Assembly (NCBI GenBank): GCA_025677815.1 | Contig: JAIXMP010000004.1 | Span: 1,054,001-1,118,000 of the forward strand | DNA length: 64,000 nt | From: Phascolomyces articulosus | Taxonomy: Eukaryota > Mucoromycota > Mucoromycetes > Mucorales > Lichtheimiaceae | Direction of reading: 5' to 3' | Shown: piece after piece, positions 62,806 through 64,000 of the stretch | Numbering within the stretch: position 1 is the stretch's first letter | Layout: every line of letters starts with the position of its first letter | Program-made: the position numbers and the translations under genes | Notes under the pieces: model-generated | What the model was told of the DNA's origin: nothing | The model's database searches: none | The model's input: the letters and a program-made list of their open reading frames with translations, nothing else

Positions 62806-64000
62806 ATGCAAACGATCGAGACGGAAACGTTACGACACCATGATTTATCTACTCAGGAAACGATCGTTTGTACTCAACTGGTGCATTGTTCTCATGGAGC
62901 TCCAAAAGTATTTGTTGCTACTGATTCAGGCACCATTCTTGGGTTTTGGTCTCGATCGGATTCAGAGGACGGCGCATGTCAGCAAGTAAAATCACACAGA
63001 CACACAACAGATAATCAACAAGATCGTTAGTCAAAAAGAAAAAAGAATACTCAATGATTTCCCATTCTATAGAAAGCGAATTGGAATGTATTCAGTCCAG
63101 TGATTCAGCTTATCCCACTCTCTCAAACGAAACAAGAAAACGAAGCGTGTTTGGTCGTATTTGCATTAACGCGTGATAGGACTGTATGGATGATTCATAT
63201 TCGTTGTGAGCCATCAAGGTAATATATTTATATACGAAAAAGGGATCATAGTAGTGAGTGGAATAATATCCGATTGATGATGCATATTCTTCGTTATTAG
63301 ATCAACCAGTGCCATCAAACGTCAAAAACTTGAAACAAGTTCATGCGAACGATTATTTCAAAATGTAAATTTTCCAGTTGCCAAAAAATATAGTGTAATA
63401 GAGAGAAAAATGTTCACACTATTTTTATATAGCCAGCCTTGGTACAGATTCAATCCCATTCAGAAGGATTTTATGGATTATTACATGATTCATCCAAAAT
63501 CATAGGTTATGATTTGACCAAGAAACAAATCACTTCCACTTTATCTATTCCATTAGAATTAAAAGTGGATCGTTTATTATCTACTGATAAATGTAAGTGA
63601 ATATTTGAATTAGAGAACTTGATTTTTCATTTATAGTTATTAAACTTATAATATACTTGTAGTTCAAAGTGAAGAATTGGATCCATTACTGCGCAAACAA
63701 TTGGGACTATCTGGGTAAATTTCACCTCTCCCTTCAATGCATCATTTTCATTTATTATTCCAAGAAATATTTATCTTGTATGAATTTTGTATAGACACAA
63801 TGGATTATTTTATTATACCTCAAAGGGTATGGTATATTATCATGATGCAGAATCCCAAACAGATACATTCGTTACAGAATTTGCGGTAAGTTATATATAT
63901 ATATATATACAAAAAAAAAAGAGAAATGATGGACGTAAGTTTGACTAACTCGATTTTTAAATTTTGGATCCTATCTTTTTAGAATGAGAAACCTTTATCG
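62806..64000 (+). CDS. Unidentified protein, N-terminal part (runs off window)
   Basis: Seven exons so far: 62806-62985, 63073-63218, 63301-63364, 63433-63592, 63663-63714, 63795-63885 and 63983 onward, all in phase with GT-AG introns. The encoded about 237 residues start MQTIETETLRHHDLSTQET. They alternate hydrophobic beta-like strands with turns: KVFVATDSGTILGFWSR, ACLVVFALTRDRTVWMIHIR, GFYGLLHDSSKIIGYDLTKK, NGLFYYTSKGMVYYHDA. Strand periodicity with SGT/DRT/SSK turns suggests a beta-propeller scaffold, without canonical GH-WD repeats. I do not recognise the family. The C-terminal part lies beyond 64000. Confidence 0.7.

Overview
This window is nuclear DNA of a filamentous fungus, most likely of the Mucoromycota (Mucorales-type). 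The evidence is high AT content, dense short introns with GTAAGT-type donors and TAG/CAG acceptors, long T and A runs, and the gene content. That content includes an ENA-type (P2D) cation ATPase, an Slm-like F-BAR/PH protein, TPX2-like and kinesin-10 spindle proteins, a TPR/F-box/LRR gene, and a decayed Tnp2-type DNA transposon. No prokaryotic or organellar features were seen. Exon models were built by hand: I required canonical splice sites, continuous frame and recognisable protein, and I checked that exon lengths sum to whole codons.

Layout. 0.2-1.9 kb: a broken gene. 4.2-5.3 kb (-): Arl8 GTPase. 6.7-8.4 kb (+): HGH1. 8.7-9.2 kb (-): mitochondrial acyl carrier protein. 10.2-20.1 kb: three related small secreted protein genes (all -) in duplicated blocks, with a frameshifted Tnp2 transposon lying between copies 2 and 3. 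21.3 kb (-): tRNA-Glu(UUC) in a gene-poor AT-rich stretch. 23.7-25.9 kb (-): a large Q/S/T-rich protein. 27.4-28.3 kb (-): Lrp1/C1D exosome cofactor. 29.8-31.7 kb: possible gene remnants.

33.1-35.9 kb (+): TPX2-like protein. 36.1-36.7 kb (+): Rpp14-like RNase P/MRP subunit. 36.8-39.2 kb (-): Slm-like protein. 40.4-43.7 kb (+): ENA-type P-ATPase. 44.2-46.5 kb (-): kinesin-10. 47.3-48.3 kb (+): HMG-box factor. 48.4-50.1 kb (-): cofactor-independent phosphoglycerate mutase. 50.3-55.1 kb (+): ZNFX1/Hrr1-like SF1 RNA helicase. 56.0-58.3 kb (+): disrupted TPR/F-box/LRR gene. 59.1-62.5 kb (+): V-ATPase subunit A. 62.8 kb to window end (+): unidentified gene, incomplete.

Most genes are housekeeping: vesicle and lysosome traffic and acidification (Arl8, V-ATPase A), RNA processing (Lrp1, Rpp14), ribosome/translation-factor folding (HGH1), mitochondrial lipid and Fe-S metabolism (ACP), spindle function (TPX2-like, kinesin-10) and ion homeostasis (ENA). 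The accessory part is 10-20 kb, where a small secreted protein family has multiplied and been shaped by block duplication, deletion and transposon insertion. The other place of note is 47-55 kb, where an HMG-box factor lies close to an RNA helicase, a pairing reminiscent of the Mucorales sex locus but not shown to be it.
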